Source: Allorhizobium paknamense (GTDB lineage: Bacteria; Pseudomonadota; Alphaproteobacteria; Rhizobiales; Rhizobiaceae). From it: a stretch of DNA of 64,000 nucleotides. Position 1 is the stretch's first letter, and each line of letters starts with the position of its first letter. A program made the translations under genes and the position numbers. Below the pieces are notes generated by a model. That model ran no database searches. It saw nothing but the letters and a program-made list of their open reading frames with translations, and was not told the origin of the DNA. Below are positions 16,288-23,945 of the stretch, in pieces. Where the stretch lies: NCBI RefSeq assembly GCF_030815125.1, contig NZ_JAUSWH010000019.1, forward strand, positions 26,464 to 90,463, in the 5' to 3' direction.

Positions 16288-17582
16288 GCGCTGGCCTTGA
16301 TGACGAGGCTATCGAGATAGGCCTTGGGGTTTTCCGGATCGAAGACCTTGCCGTCGAAGAAGGTCTCTTTCCCGCGGGAGGTGGAGGCTGGAATATCGGC
16401 ACTGGCGACGCCGAGCGATTTGGCGGCCAAACGCCACAGATCCTCGCGGTTCACCTTGTCCACCAGCGCCTTGATATCGGTGTCGGCGGCGAACTTGCCC
16501 CAGCGAATGTTTTCGGTGATGAACCAGGCATCATGGCTCTTGAAGGGATAGGAGGCATGATCCTGCCAGAACTTCATCTGAAGGCCGGTATTTTCCTTCA
16601 CGCGGCCATTGCCGTAATTGATATTGCCCTTGAGGCGGCCCAGCACATCCTTTGGCGGCACGTTGAACCATTGCCGCTTGCCGAGAATGGTGGCCATCTC
16701 CTCCTTGTTTTCCATCTTGTCGCACCAGATCTGCGCTTCCATCACCGCCATCAGCAGGGCCTCGGTGGCCTTGGGGTTTTTCTCGATCCAGTCGGTGCGC
16801 AGCGACAGCGCCTTTTCCGGATGGCCCTTCCAAAGCTCGCCGGTGGTACAGGCCGTGAAGCCGATGCCCTGATTGACGAGCTGTTCATTCCAGGGCTCGC
16901 CCACGCAGAAGGCGTCCATATTGCCCACTTTCATGTTGGCCACCATCTGCGGCGGCGGCACGACGATGGTGGAAACGTCCTTGTCGGGGTCGATGCCGCC
17001 TGCGGCCAGCCAGTAGCGGATCCAGAGATCATGGGTGCCGCCGGGGAAGGTCATGGCCACCTTCACTTCGCCCGCCTTGGCTTTTTTGGCGGCAAAGGCG
17101 TCCTTCAGTTTCGCAGCATCCAGTTCCACGCCGGTGGCGGCATAGTCCTGCGCCACCGAAATGCCCTGGCTGTCGAGATTGAGCCGCGCGATGATCGACA
17201 TGGGCACCGGCACATTGTTCTGGGTGACCTTGCCGGTTGAGATCAGGTAGGGCATCGGGGTCAGAATATGGGCGCCGTCAATGCCGTTTGCCGCACCCCC
17301 CAGCACCAGATTGTCGCGCGTGGCGCCCCAGGAGGCCTGCTTGGCAACCTCCACCTCGGTCAGGCCGTATTTGTCGAACAGCCCCTTTTCCTTGGCGACG
17401 ATCAAGGGGGCTGCGTCGGTCAGCGCGATAAAGCCAAGCTTTACGCCCTTGACCTCCGGTGCGGCAGAGGCCGCAAGCGCGCCGGACGGCAGCAGGGTGC
17501 GGGCGCTGGCAAGCGTTGCCAGCGTGGCCGATGTTTTCAGCAGACTGCGGCGACTGATCCCTGTGGTGATGGTCTTGCTCAT
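16284..17582 (-). CDS. nrtA: Nitrate ABC transporter substrate-binding protein NrtA (Tat-exported)
   Basis: The product has 432 residues. The N-terminus has a twin-arginine signal (SRRSLLK followed by a hydrophobic stretch to about residue 38). The mature part shows NrtA/NasF signatures: LGFIALTDAAPLIVAKEKGLF, then FPGGTHDLWIRYWLAAGGI and DAFCVGEPWN. It binds nitrate in the periplasm and delivers it to NrtB. It is the first gene of the operon; the 346-base leader upstream holds the sigma-54 promoter, hairpins and terminator described separately. Its stop codon lies within a dispersed repeat. Confidence 0.93.
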   Translation of the reverse strand: MSKTITTGISRRSLLKTSATLATLASARTLLPSGALAASAAPEVKGVKLGFIALTDAAPLIVAKEKGLFDKYGLTEVEVAKQASWGATRDNLVLGGAANGIDGAHILTPMPYLISTGKVTQNNVPVPMSIIARLNLDSQGISVAQDYAATGVELDAAKLKDAFAAKKAKAGEVKVAMTFPGGTHDLWIRYWLAAGGIDPDKDVSTIVVPPPQMVANMKVGNMDAFCVGEPWNEQLVNQGIGFTACTTGELWKGHPEKALSLRTDWIEKNPKATEALLMAVMEAQIWCDKMENKEEMATILGKRQWFNVPPKDVLGRLKGNINYGNGRVKENTGLQMKFWQDHASYPFKSHDAWFITENIRWGKFAADTDIKALVDKVNREDLWRLAAKSLGVASADIPASTSRGKETFFDGKVFDPENPKAYLDSLVIKASA

Positions 17583-17642
17583 GTTTATCCCCTCGATCCC
17601 TTGGTTTTGTATGGTGGCGGGCTTGGCTCGGTGCCGGATGCC

Positions 17643-17709
17643 AAAAACAAAAAACGCCGCGAAGATTTGCGATCGGACCTGGGAGGTGGTCCGCTCAGAA
17701 AATCTTGCG
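17643..17709 (-). terminator. Intrinsic terminator (attenuator) in the nrtA leader
   Basis: Read on the minus strand, CGCAAGATTT (17709-17700) pairs with AAATCTTCGCG (17668-17658, one bulge). An inner GGACC/GGTCC stem lies between them. The sequence then runs into GGCGTTTTTTGTTTTTGG (17656-17641). It lies 61 bases upstream of the nrtA start codon. A strong terminator ahead of the first gene implies regulated read-through. Confidence 0.8.
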
Positions 17710-17727
17710 ACGTCAATGTCTTTGAAA

Positions 17728-17775
17728 AGCGCAGTTCGCTGCGCTGCTCTTACGCTGGTCGCCGTTGACCGCGTG
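17728..17775 (-). promoter_or_regulatory. Two leader hairpins, candidate binding site of the antiterminator NasT
   Basis: The minus-strand transcript begins with a stem ACGC-GGTC/GACC-a-GCGT closing the hexaloop AACGGC (loop at 17761-17766), with A at loop position 1 and G at position 4, the signature recognised by ANTAR proteins. A second hairpin, AGCGCA/TGCGCT (17728-17745), follows; its loop GCGAAC does not keep the A1/G4 rule. The pair precedes the terminator at 17643-17709. NasT, encoded upstream, is an ANTAR protein. Confidence 0.7.
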
Positions 17776-17785
17776 CAGAGAGCAA

Positions 17786-17801
17786 TGCAAGGTGCGTGCC
17801 A
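17786..17801 (-). promoter_or_regulatory. Sigma-54 (RpoN) promoter of the nitrate assimilation operon
   Basis: On the minus strand the bases read TGGCACGCACCTTGCA, an exact match to the RpoN consensus TGGCAC-N5-TTGCA with correct GG/GC spacing. Transcription should start near 17775, at the 5' base of the first leader hairpin. It implies NtrC-type nitrogen control. Confidence 0.85.
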
Positions 17802-17928
17802 GTTTGGTGCTTGCAGGAAAATGCTGTTGTTTTTACTTGATAATTTTTACATTGCCATTTTTCGGTGCAGCAGGGGAACGGGTGTCCGTGATGCAATCTT
17901 GGGCGCTGCGCAATAAATCAGCAGGCGT

Positions 17929-19197
17929 TTATGGCTCTTCGCTGAGCGTTTCGCCCGCATCTGCCTGCACGGGAAAGGCTGCCGCATAAGCTTCAATCTC
18001 GGCGGGGTCGAACACATAGCCGTCAATGAAGCGATCGTTTTCCGCCTCGCCTTCGCGGCGAAGATCCTGCTCGGCCATGCTGTCGGGCAGGTTCAGCGCC
18101 TGCCGGTAGAGATCGGGCCGGTAGGCTGCCGCTGCTGCCTTTTGGCCCGCCGCGCTGAAGCGGGTCTGCCCCCAGCGGATCATCTGGCTGTAGATCCAAA
18201 GCGCCTGGCTGGGGCGGGGATAGTTGGCGTTTTCGGCGTGGAAGCGGAAATAATGGGCAATGACCCGGCGATTGCCTTCGGCATCGAGACTGAACTGGCC
18301 TTGCAGCACATGGCGGATAATGTCGCGCGGGGCGCCGATGAAGCGCTGATCGGAGAGCAAGGCAGCGAGATCGTCGTGATGGCCGGGATCGTCGCACCAG
18401 CGGGCGGCCTTGTCCAGCGCCACGATCAGCCGCAGCACCGTCTCCTCATTGTCAGCCGCCCATTCCGGGCGAAGACCGATGACTTTCTCCGGCGCGGATG
18501 GCCAGATATCCTGCTTGATGGCGACGATGCGGCCTACACCGCGCTCGGAGGCCACCATGTTCCACGGCGCGCCGACGCAAAAACCGTCAATGGCGCCCGC
18601 CGCCAGCGCGTCGGATGTGAGCGGCGGGGGCACGACGACCAGTTTCACGTCGCGGTCGGGATTGATGCCGCCAGCGGCCAGCCAATAGCGGAATTCGTAA
18701 TTATGCGAGGAGAAGGGATAGGTCACACCCAGCGTCAGCGGGTTTTGCCCGCTATCCCGGCGCTTTTCGATCAGCCGTGCCAGCGCCTCGGCCAGAACCA
18801 GCGCATCGGGGGCGCTTGCGGTTTCCGCCAGGTCCGCCATCTGACGGTAGAGAGCCACTGACAAGGTGATGGCATTGCCGCCCTGGCCGAGCGAAAACGG
18901 CGTGATGGTGGGCGACGGGTTGGAGCCCAGCCCCAACATGGCCGCCACCGGCATGGGGGAGAGCATATGGGCAATGTCGAATTGCCGGAAGGCCAGCCTG
19001 TCACGAACATTGGCCCAGGAGACATCCTTGACCAGATCAATGGCAAGTCCCTCGGCTGTGGCAAAACCGAGTTCCGCAGCGACGAGCAGCACGGAGGCAT
19101 CGACCAGCGGAATGAAACCCGCGCGCAGATGGCGCGTTTCAGCCTTCACGCTTTTCGGTGCGGTCAGCGAGGATGGTGGCAGCTTGTCTCCGGTCAT
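17929..19197 (-). CDS. nasS: NasS: nitrate/nitrite sensor related to NrtA
   Basis: The product has 422 residues with the NrtA fold (LRAGFIPLVDASVLLVAAELG; YPFSSHNYEFRYWLAAGGI; DGFCVGAPWN) but no signal peptide, so it is cytoplasmic. NasS binds NasT when nitrate and nitrite are absent and releases it when they bind, freeing NasT to act as antiterminator. It follows nasT on the same strand, with a three-hairpin repeat in the 148-base gap. The cytoplasmic nature and the nasT neighbour separate it from transport NrtA proteins. Confidence 0.9.
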   Translation of the reverse strand: MTGDKLPPSSLTAPKSVKAETRHLRAGFIPLVDASVLLVAAELGFATAEGLAIDLVKDVSWANVRDRLAFRQFDIAHMLSPMPVAAMLGLGSNPSPTITPFSLGQGGNAITLSVALYRQMADLAETASAPDALVLAEALARLIEKRRDSGQNPLTLGVTYPFSSHNYEFRYWLAAGGINPDRDVKLVVVPPPLTSDALAAGAIDGFCVGAPWNMVASERGVGRIVAIKQDIWPSAPEKVIGLRPEWAADNEETVLRLIVALDKAARWCDDPGHHDDLAALLSDQRFIGAPRDIIRHVLQGQFSLDAEGNRRVIAHYFRFHAENANYPRPSQALWIYSQMIRWGQTRFSAAGQKAAAAAYRPDLYRQALNLPDSMAEQDLRREGEAENDRFIDGYVFDPAEIEAYAAAFPVQADAGETLSEEP

Positions 19198-19216
19198 GAT
19201 CCGCTTTCTCTCATAC

Positions 19217-19336
19217 CAAGGCTCGAAGATGCTAACGCATCCTCGCCTTGAAAGAATTTCGAATATCTCAAATGCATCAATGGCTTGAGATATTCGAAAG
19301 GGGAGTACGAACGGTCATCTTCAATGACCGTTCGTA
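19217..19336. repeat. Three-hairpin dispersed repeat, family C, copy 1
   Basis: There are three adjacent inverted repeats: CAAGGC/GCCTTG (19217-19250), TTCGAATATCTCAA/TTGAGATATTCGAA (about 19258-19298) and TACGAACGGTCAT/ATGACCGTTCGTA (19306-19318/19324-19336). The same layout recurs at 35387-35508, with compensatory changes in the third stem. It lies between the nasT stop and the nasS start. Confidence 0.85.
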
Positions 19337-19345
19337 TCAGCCCCG

Positions 19346-19933
19346 TTACATCAACAGGCCGGCGGCGGTAACGACGCTCTGGGCAATCTCCGCCAGCTTC
19401 TTTTTCTCGTTCATGGCCGTCTGCCGCATCAGGGCGAAAGCCTCCTCCTCGGACAGGCCGCGCAGCTTCATCAAGATGCCCTTGGCGCGTTCGATGACCT
19501 TGCGGTCTTCCAGCGCATTGCGCGCTTCCGCCAGTTCCCGTTGCAGCTTTTCAAAGGCGCGAAAGCGGATGACCGCCATGTCAAGGATCGGCTTGACGCG
19601 CTCCTTCTTGAGCCCGTCGACGATATAGGCTGAAACCCCCGCCTCCACCGCCGCCGCGATGGATTGCGTATCGGCCCGGTCCACGAACATGGCAATGGGA
19701 CGGCTGATGCTGCGCGAAAGCTGGAAGAGATGCTCCAGCATATCCCGATTGGGATTTTCCAGATCAATGATAATCACATCGGGCGACAGCGTCTCAATGG
19801 TGCGGGCAATACCCTGAACGGAATGGACGATGGTGACATGGCTATGCCCTGCCTCCCGCAGGCCCTCCTCGATAATCGAGGCGCGGATGGCGTTTTCATC
19901 GATCACAAGAATGGTCAGTTCGGCATGGGTCAC
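19346..19933 (-). CDS. nasT: NasT: ANTAR-domain antiterminator of nitrate assimilation
   Basis: The product has 195 residues: an N-terminal pseudo-receiver domain (LTILVIDENAIRASIIEEGL, DVIIIDLENPNRD), a coiled linker, and a C-terminal ANTAR RNA-binding domain at about residues 130-185 (VIERAKGILMKLRGLSEEEA, then AFALMRQTAMNEKKKLAEIA). The start is GTG at 19933; no ATG lies in frame nearby. It binds hexaloop hairpins in nas leaders and prevents termination. The matching leader lies about 1.6 kb downstream, before nrtA. Confidence 0.92.
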   Translation of the reverse strand: MTHAELTILVIDENAIRASIIEEGLREAGHSHVTIVHSVQGIARTIETLSPDVIIIDLENPNRDMLEHLFQLSRSISRPIAMFVDRADTQSIAAAVEAGVSAYIVDGLKKERVKPILDMAVIRFRAFEKLQRELAEARNALEDRKVIERAKGILMKLRGLSEEEAFALMRQTAMNEKKKLAEIAQSVVTAAGLLM

Positions 19934-20222
19934 GGTGATGGCTTAAACCAGCATGACAGAGTTGACAATCTGTCTTGCAACCGTGATGCCGGGGGAAAGG
20001 GGCAACTCACGGACGATATGCTGAAAATTGTGGAATATCAGTTTCTTGACTTCACAGAAAATCGTCGCCGTTTGACGCCTGCTTGCGGGGCAATGGCAGG
20101 TTATACACAGGAAGGCAGCGACCTTCGATCCGGCTGCTCGCATGCAGTTTACCAGTTCTTTTCAATAATTTGCCCTTTCCCCCTGTTTTTCCGGGGAATG
20201 ATCCTTTAGCTTCGGTCAACTA

Positions 20223-20325
20223 CTGCATAATTCCTTAAATCGGAACCGATTTAAGGTGAAAATTATGCAGCAGATTAAAAGTGTTACAGCGTCCTTGTGC
20301 GTTTGATAAAACGCACGGCGCTGTA
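20223..20325. repeat. Family D palindromic repeat upstream of the pentapeptide-repeat gene
   Basis: Nested inverted repeats CTGCATAATT/AATTATGCAG (20223-20232/20261-20270) enclose CCTTAAATCGG/CCGATTTAAGG. They are followed by TACAGCG/CGCTGTA (20285-20291/20319-20325) enclosing GTGCGTTT/AAACGCAC. It is a typical two-part mosaic palindrome of rhizobial genomes. The rest of the 426-base gap between nasT and 20360 shows no gene or clear signal to me. Confidence 0.75.
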
Positions 20326-20359
20326 AAAGGGAAATCAACATCGGTTGGGGAGCGATCTG

Positions 20360-21061
20360 ATGGCGGTGAGGGGACAGGCTCTGTGGCTTGTCGTGATACT
20401 GGTTTTCGCATTGTCGGCTCTGCGGGGCGTGGGCGTTGCCGCCGATTGCCGCTATGGTCCGGCGGCCAAGGTGGATTGGTCCGATTGTCGCAAACGGCAA
20501 CTGATGCTGGGCGGCAGTGATTTCGATGATGCCAATCTCTACAATGCCGATTTCAGCATGACGGATCTTTCCAATTCCAGCCTGCGTGGCGCGAATTTTG
20601 AAAAAGCGACATTGATCCGGGCTTCGCTGGCCAATTCCCGGGCGGAGGGCGCCAAGTTCGATCGCATCGAGGCCTATCGGGCAGAAATGGGATCGCTGAC
20701 GGCAGACAAGGCGAGTTTCATTGCCGCCGAGATGCAGCGCGTCAATCTGAGCGGAGCCAGCCTGTTGGAAACCGATTTCACCAAGGCGGAACTTGGCCGC
20801 GTGAACATGGAAAAGGCCATAATCTCCGGTGCCCGTTTCAAGCTTGCCAATCTCTCCCGCGCTATCTTGCAGAATGCGGTGATCAAGGAGCCCGTGGATT
20901 TCGAGGATGCCTTCATGTTCCGCACGCGGATCGAAGGGCTCGATCTGTCACAAGCTACCGGTCTCATTCAGGACCAGATCGATCTCGCCTGCGGCGATCA
21001 ATCGACCAAGCTGCCGCCGGGGTTGAAGGTGCCCGCCAGCTGGCCCTGTCCGGCCGATTGA
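20360..21061 (+). CDS. Secreted pentapeptide-repeat protein
   Basis: The product has 233 residues. A signal peptide (about residues 1-29, WLVVILVFALSALRGVGVAA) precedes a short Cys motif, then A(D/N)LXX-type pentapeptide repeats from about residue 55 to 190 (ANLYNADFSMTDLSNSSLRG; ANFEKATLIRASLANSRAEG), which should form a right-handed quadrilateral helix. The C-terminus resembles the LCGxxTxLPxGL tail often seen in such proteins (LACGDQSTKLPPGLKVPASW). I chose the ATG at 20360 with GGGGAG upstream; a TTG at 20345 is the alternative. The function is unknown and no neighbour explains it. Confidence 0.75.
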   Translation: MAVRGQALWLVVILVFALSALRGVGVAADCRYGPAAKVDWSDCRKRQLMLGGSDFDDANLYNADFSMTDLSNSSLRGANFEKATLIRASLANSRAEGAKFDRIEAYRAEMGSLTADKASFIAAEMQRVNLSGASLLETDFTKAELGRVNMEKAIISGARFKLANLSRAILQNAVIKEPVDFEDAFMFRTRIEGLDLSQATGLIQDQIDLACGDQSTKLPPGLKVPASWPCPAD

Positions 21062-21073
21062 AGCCTCCACTAC

Positions 21074-22087
21074 TCATTGGCTTTGACGCCAGCGCCGGCG
21101 TGCCCGCCATAGCGATGTCGCATCGGAATAGCCGGCGGATTGCGCCGCGCGTTTGTGACTGCTGCCAGCCTGGGAGAGATGCAGTTCGGCAATGGCTTGC
21201 CGGTGCTCCTGAAGCAATGTCCGCAGATTGGTGCCCTCCTCGTCCAGCTTCCTCTGGAGGGTCCGCGGCGAAAGCTTCATGTCCGCGGCAATGGAGGAGA
21301 GGGTAATGCTTTTATGGCCAAGCGAAATGGCGATCAGCGCCTGTACCTTGGCCGTAACGCTTTCGGCCTGTCCGCTGTCGCGCAAAAGATCGGCGACATG
21401 CCGCTCCAGAACGCCGATCAGCGCCATATCCTCGAGTCTATGCAGTTTTTCTGCCTCCTGCTTGTCCATGATCAGCCGGTTGCCCGGTTGATCGAACAGG
21501 ACCGGTGCGCGGAAAAACCGCTCGAGCGGTGCAGGGTCTCTGGGCGCTGCGTGCTCGAAATGCACTTCCAGCGGTTTCCAGCTGCGTGAAAAGCAGGACC
21601 GTACCAATTGGCAGGAAGCTGCCAGGGTGAACTCGCTTTCCTGCCGGCGCGGCCACATGTCCGGATCGACCAGATCATAGGCCCAGACCAGATGCGCACC
21701 TTCTTCCATCAGGCCCGACGCGGTGGCGCTCTGAATGCCGTTCACATATTTGGAGAGCCGCTGAAAGGCATGGTGGATGCTGGCGGAGAGGGAAAAAAGC
21801 ATGCCGATCGGGCCGATATCGGCGGCCTTGAAGGTGGCGCCAAGCCGCATTCCAAAACTTTGATCCCTGGCCAGCAGAGCCGCATCCTCGAAGAAGGCGA
21901 CATAGCGCGCCATCGGAACCACGGCGTAAGGATCCTGCAACTGGCTGCGCAGAAGGCCGTGCGAGGCCAGCAGGAGGTCGGTCTTGCCGGTGATCTTATC
22001 CAGAAAATGCACGATGGGCAGCAGAACAGAAGCGCGAATTGAGGCAATTGCCGGCATTTTGCTGCTCAAAGGAGATGCAACTGCCAT
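21074..22087 (-). CDS. AraC-family regulator with arabinose-binding-like N-terminal domain
   Basis: The product has 337 residues. The N-terminal two thirds match the Arabinose_bd domain found in OruR/ArgR-like AraC regulators (PMARYVAFFEDAALLARDQ; GMRLGATFKAADIGPIG). The C-terminal AraC helix-turn-helix begins at about residue 255 (ITLSSIAADMKLSPRTLQRK) and ends GYSDATSLWRARRRWRQ. The last helix departs from the usual SRAFRRWxG form and lacks the common P-x-x-x-R tail. It is divergent from the APC permease, so it probably controls the permease and amine oxidase genes. Confidence 0.85.
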   Translation of the reverse strand: MAVASPLSSKMPAIASIRASVLLPIVHFLDKITGKTDLLLASHGLLRSQLQDPYAVVPMARYVAFFEDAALLARDQSFGMRLGATFKAADIGPIGMLFSLSASIHHAFQRLSKYVNGIQSATASGLMEEGAHLVWAYDLVDPDMWPRRQESEFTLAASCQLVRSCFSRSWKPLEVHFEHAAPRDPAPLERFFRAPVLFDQPGNRLIMDKQEAEKLHRLEDMALIGVLERHVADLLRDSGQAESVTAKVQALIAISLGHKSITLSSIAADMKLSPRTLQRKLDEEGTNLRTLLQEHRQAIAELHLSQAGSSHKRAAQSAGYSDATSLWRARRRWRQSQ

Positions 22088-22205
22088 TTAGCCGCTCCGC
22101 CAGGTTCAAGGTGGCATGGAAGATCGAAACATTGGCGTAAAATGCAATTTCGATGCCAGAAGCCATGGCTACTCTTTGACGAAAATCAACCAAAGAGGGG
22201 TTCCC

Positions 22206-23645
22206 ATGGCATTAGAAACCGATCTGCCCATTTCCGATGGGAAACTGGCAAAAAATTCCGTCGGCCTTGCCCATATCGTCTTTTTCGTTGTGGCGGCGGC
22301 AGCGCCGCTGACGGCTGTCGTCGGCGCATCGCCCGCGGCTTTCGCTTTCGGGAACGGCGCCGGCGTTCCGGGTGCCTTTGTGCTGGCCGGTCTGCTCTAC
22401 CTGCTCTTTGCCGTCGGCTTTACCGCCATGGGGCGGCATGTCGGCGGCGCGGGGGCCTTTTACACCTATATCGCCCAGGGACTGGGCAAGCCCGCCGCCA
22501 TCGGCGGGGCGATGATGGCGCTGGTAACCTACAGCGCCGTGCAGCTTGCCGTTTATGGCCTGTTCGGCGTGTTCATGGCAGGCGCCATGCAGCCGCTGGG
22601 GGTAAACCTGCCGTGGTTCCTCTGGTCTTTTGCGGTGTTGCTTCTGGTATTTTTGTGTGGGCGGCGCAACATCGCCTTTTCCGGAGCCATTCTGGGCCTG
22701 TGCATGACCGGCGAGATCGCCATTCTGCTGCTGCTGGATGTCGCAATCCTGGCGCACGGACCCACGGGTGGTCTGAACGTCACCTCCTTTGCCCCCGCAA
22801 CGGTCTTTCAACCGGGGCTGGGCGTGGCGCTGGTATTCGTGGTCGGTTCCTTCATCGGCTTCGAGGCGACCGCGATTTTTGGCGAAGAGGCGGAAAACCC
22901 GGAAAAGACCATTCCGCTTGCCACCTATGTGGCGGTGCTGCTGATCACCGTTTTCTACGCCTTCTCCACCTGGGCCATTACCCAGTATTACGGCGTTGAT
23001 CAGGTGCAGACCGTTGCCGCCGCAGGGCTTGAAACCTTCTATTTCAACGCCGCCGCCGCGCTGCTTGGGGAATGGTCGGTGCAGGTGATGAATCTCCTGC
23101 TGATCACCAGCCTGTTTGCCTGCGTCCTGTCCTTCCACAATACCATCAACCGCTATTTCTTTGCGCTTGGCCGGGAAGGCGTGATCCTGCGGGCGCTGGG
23201 CGCGGTGCACGTCACTCATGGCTCGCCGCATGTGGCAGGGGCGGTACAGAGCGGTATTGCCGCCTTCGCGCTGATGGCTTTCGTGATTGCGGGCGTCGAT
23301 CCCTACGCGGTGCTGTTTTCCTGGATGTCGGCGCTTGCGGTCATTGGCATTCTCGCCGTGCAGGTTCTGGTCTCTCTCGCCGTCATTCTTTTCCTGCGCA
23401 AAATGCCCGAAACCTATGGCCTCTGGACCAGCACAATCGCGCCCGCGCTGTCGCTTCTGGGGCTTTTAGGCGCACTGGTGCTGGTCATCGCCAATCTCTC
23501 GCTGCTGGCCGGCTCCGAAAGCCTGATCGTCAAGGCCTTCCCCTATCTCATGCTGCTGGTTGGCCTCCTGGGAGCGGCGTTTGCTCTTCAACTCAGCAAG
23601 TCCCGTCCTGAACTCTATGCATCTCTTGGAAAGGCTTTCGAATGA
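22206..23645 (+). CDS. APC-superfamily amino acid/amine permease
   Basis: The inner-membrane protein has 479 residues and about 12 transmembrane segments. It shows the APC features GLAHIVFFVVAAAAPLTAVV near residue 20 and SFIGFEATAIFGEEAENPEKTI near residue 220. The ATG at 22206 (MALETDLPISDGK) has AGAGGGG upstream. Because a copper amine oxidase follows 300 bases downstream, uptake of a primary amine or aromatic amino acid is likely. The stop codon overlaps the start of a 57-residue ORF (ATGA). Confidence 0.85.
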   Translation: MALETDLPISDGKLAKNSVGLAHIVFFVVAAAAPLTAVVGASPAAFAFGNGAGVPGAFVLAGLLYLLFAVGFTAMGRHVGGAGAFYTYIAQGLGKPAAIGGAMMALVTYSAVQLAVYGLFGVFMAGAMQPLGVNLPWFLWSFAVLLLVFLCGRRNIAFSGAILGLCMTGEIAILLLLDVAILAHGPTGGLNVTSFAPATVFQPGLGVALVFVVGSFIGFEATAIFGEEAENPEKTIPLATYVAVLLITVFYAFSTWAITQYYGVDQVQTVAAAGLETFYFNAAAALLGEWSVQVMNLLLITSLFACVLSFHNTINRYFFALGREGVILRALGAVHVTHGSPHVAGAVQSGIAAFALMAFVIAGVDPYAVLFSWMSALAVIGILAVQVLVSLAVILFLRKMPETYGLWTSTIAPALSLLGLLGALVLVIANLSLLAGSESLIVKAFPYLMLLVGLLGAAFALQLSKSRPELYASLGKAFE

Positions 23646-23815
23646 CCTTCATCCCGTCTTCTCTTCAAGGCTCCGACCGGCTGCTGGCATGGATGCTGCC
23701 CAGCCTGCTGGCCGCCACGCTCTTCATGGCTGCCGCCCAATCGCATCTCCTGTGCAATGTCTTCTGCATCCATTCCGGCATGGCCATGGCAGACGACATC
23801 TGCACCTCCCGCTAG
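23642..23815 (+). CDS. Putative 57-residue small membrane protein coupled to the permease
   Basis: The ATG overlaps the permease stop (ATGA at 23642-23645). The frame encodes 57 residues with one hydrophobic segment (LLAWMLPSLLAATLFMAAA, about residues 14-32) and three cysteines in the tail (LLCNVFCIHSG, DDICTSR). It ends at a TAG formed at the edge of a family A repeat. I recognise no family. The coupling, membrane segment and position between permease and oxidase make it plausible, but it could be chance. Confidence 0.4.
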   Translation: MTFIPSSLQGSDRLLAWMLPSLLAATLFMAAAQSHLLCNVFCIHSGMAMADDICTSR

Positions 23816-23916
23816 AGCATTGTCCTGAGAAAACGGGAAAACGGTCTTCTCTTCAGAAATGCCTAAAAACAAAGAGTTGGAGCGTTTCAGTGCTTCCGCG
23901 AAACACTGAAACGCTC
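23814..23916. repeat. Family A palindromic repeat before the amine oxidase gene
   Basis: About 103 bases: an AGAGCATT ... CAGAAATGC half (with more changes than other copies), CTAAAAACAAAGAGTTGG, then a near-perfect palindrome GAGCGTTTCAGTG/CACTGAAACGCTC (23880-23892/23904-23916). It has the same two-part plan as the copy inside nasA, in the opposite orientation. It overlaps the stop of the small ORF. Confidence 0.8.
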
Positions 23917-23945
23917 GGAATACGCTATCAAAGAAAGGTCGAACC

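Noticed and set aside
19217..19336. Family C element as the RNA target of NasT
   Set aside because: It has hairpins and lies beside nasT, but the second copy at 35387 has no link to nitrogen, the loops are not A1/G4 hexaloops, and a better target lies in the nrtA leader.
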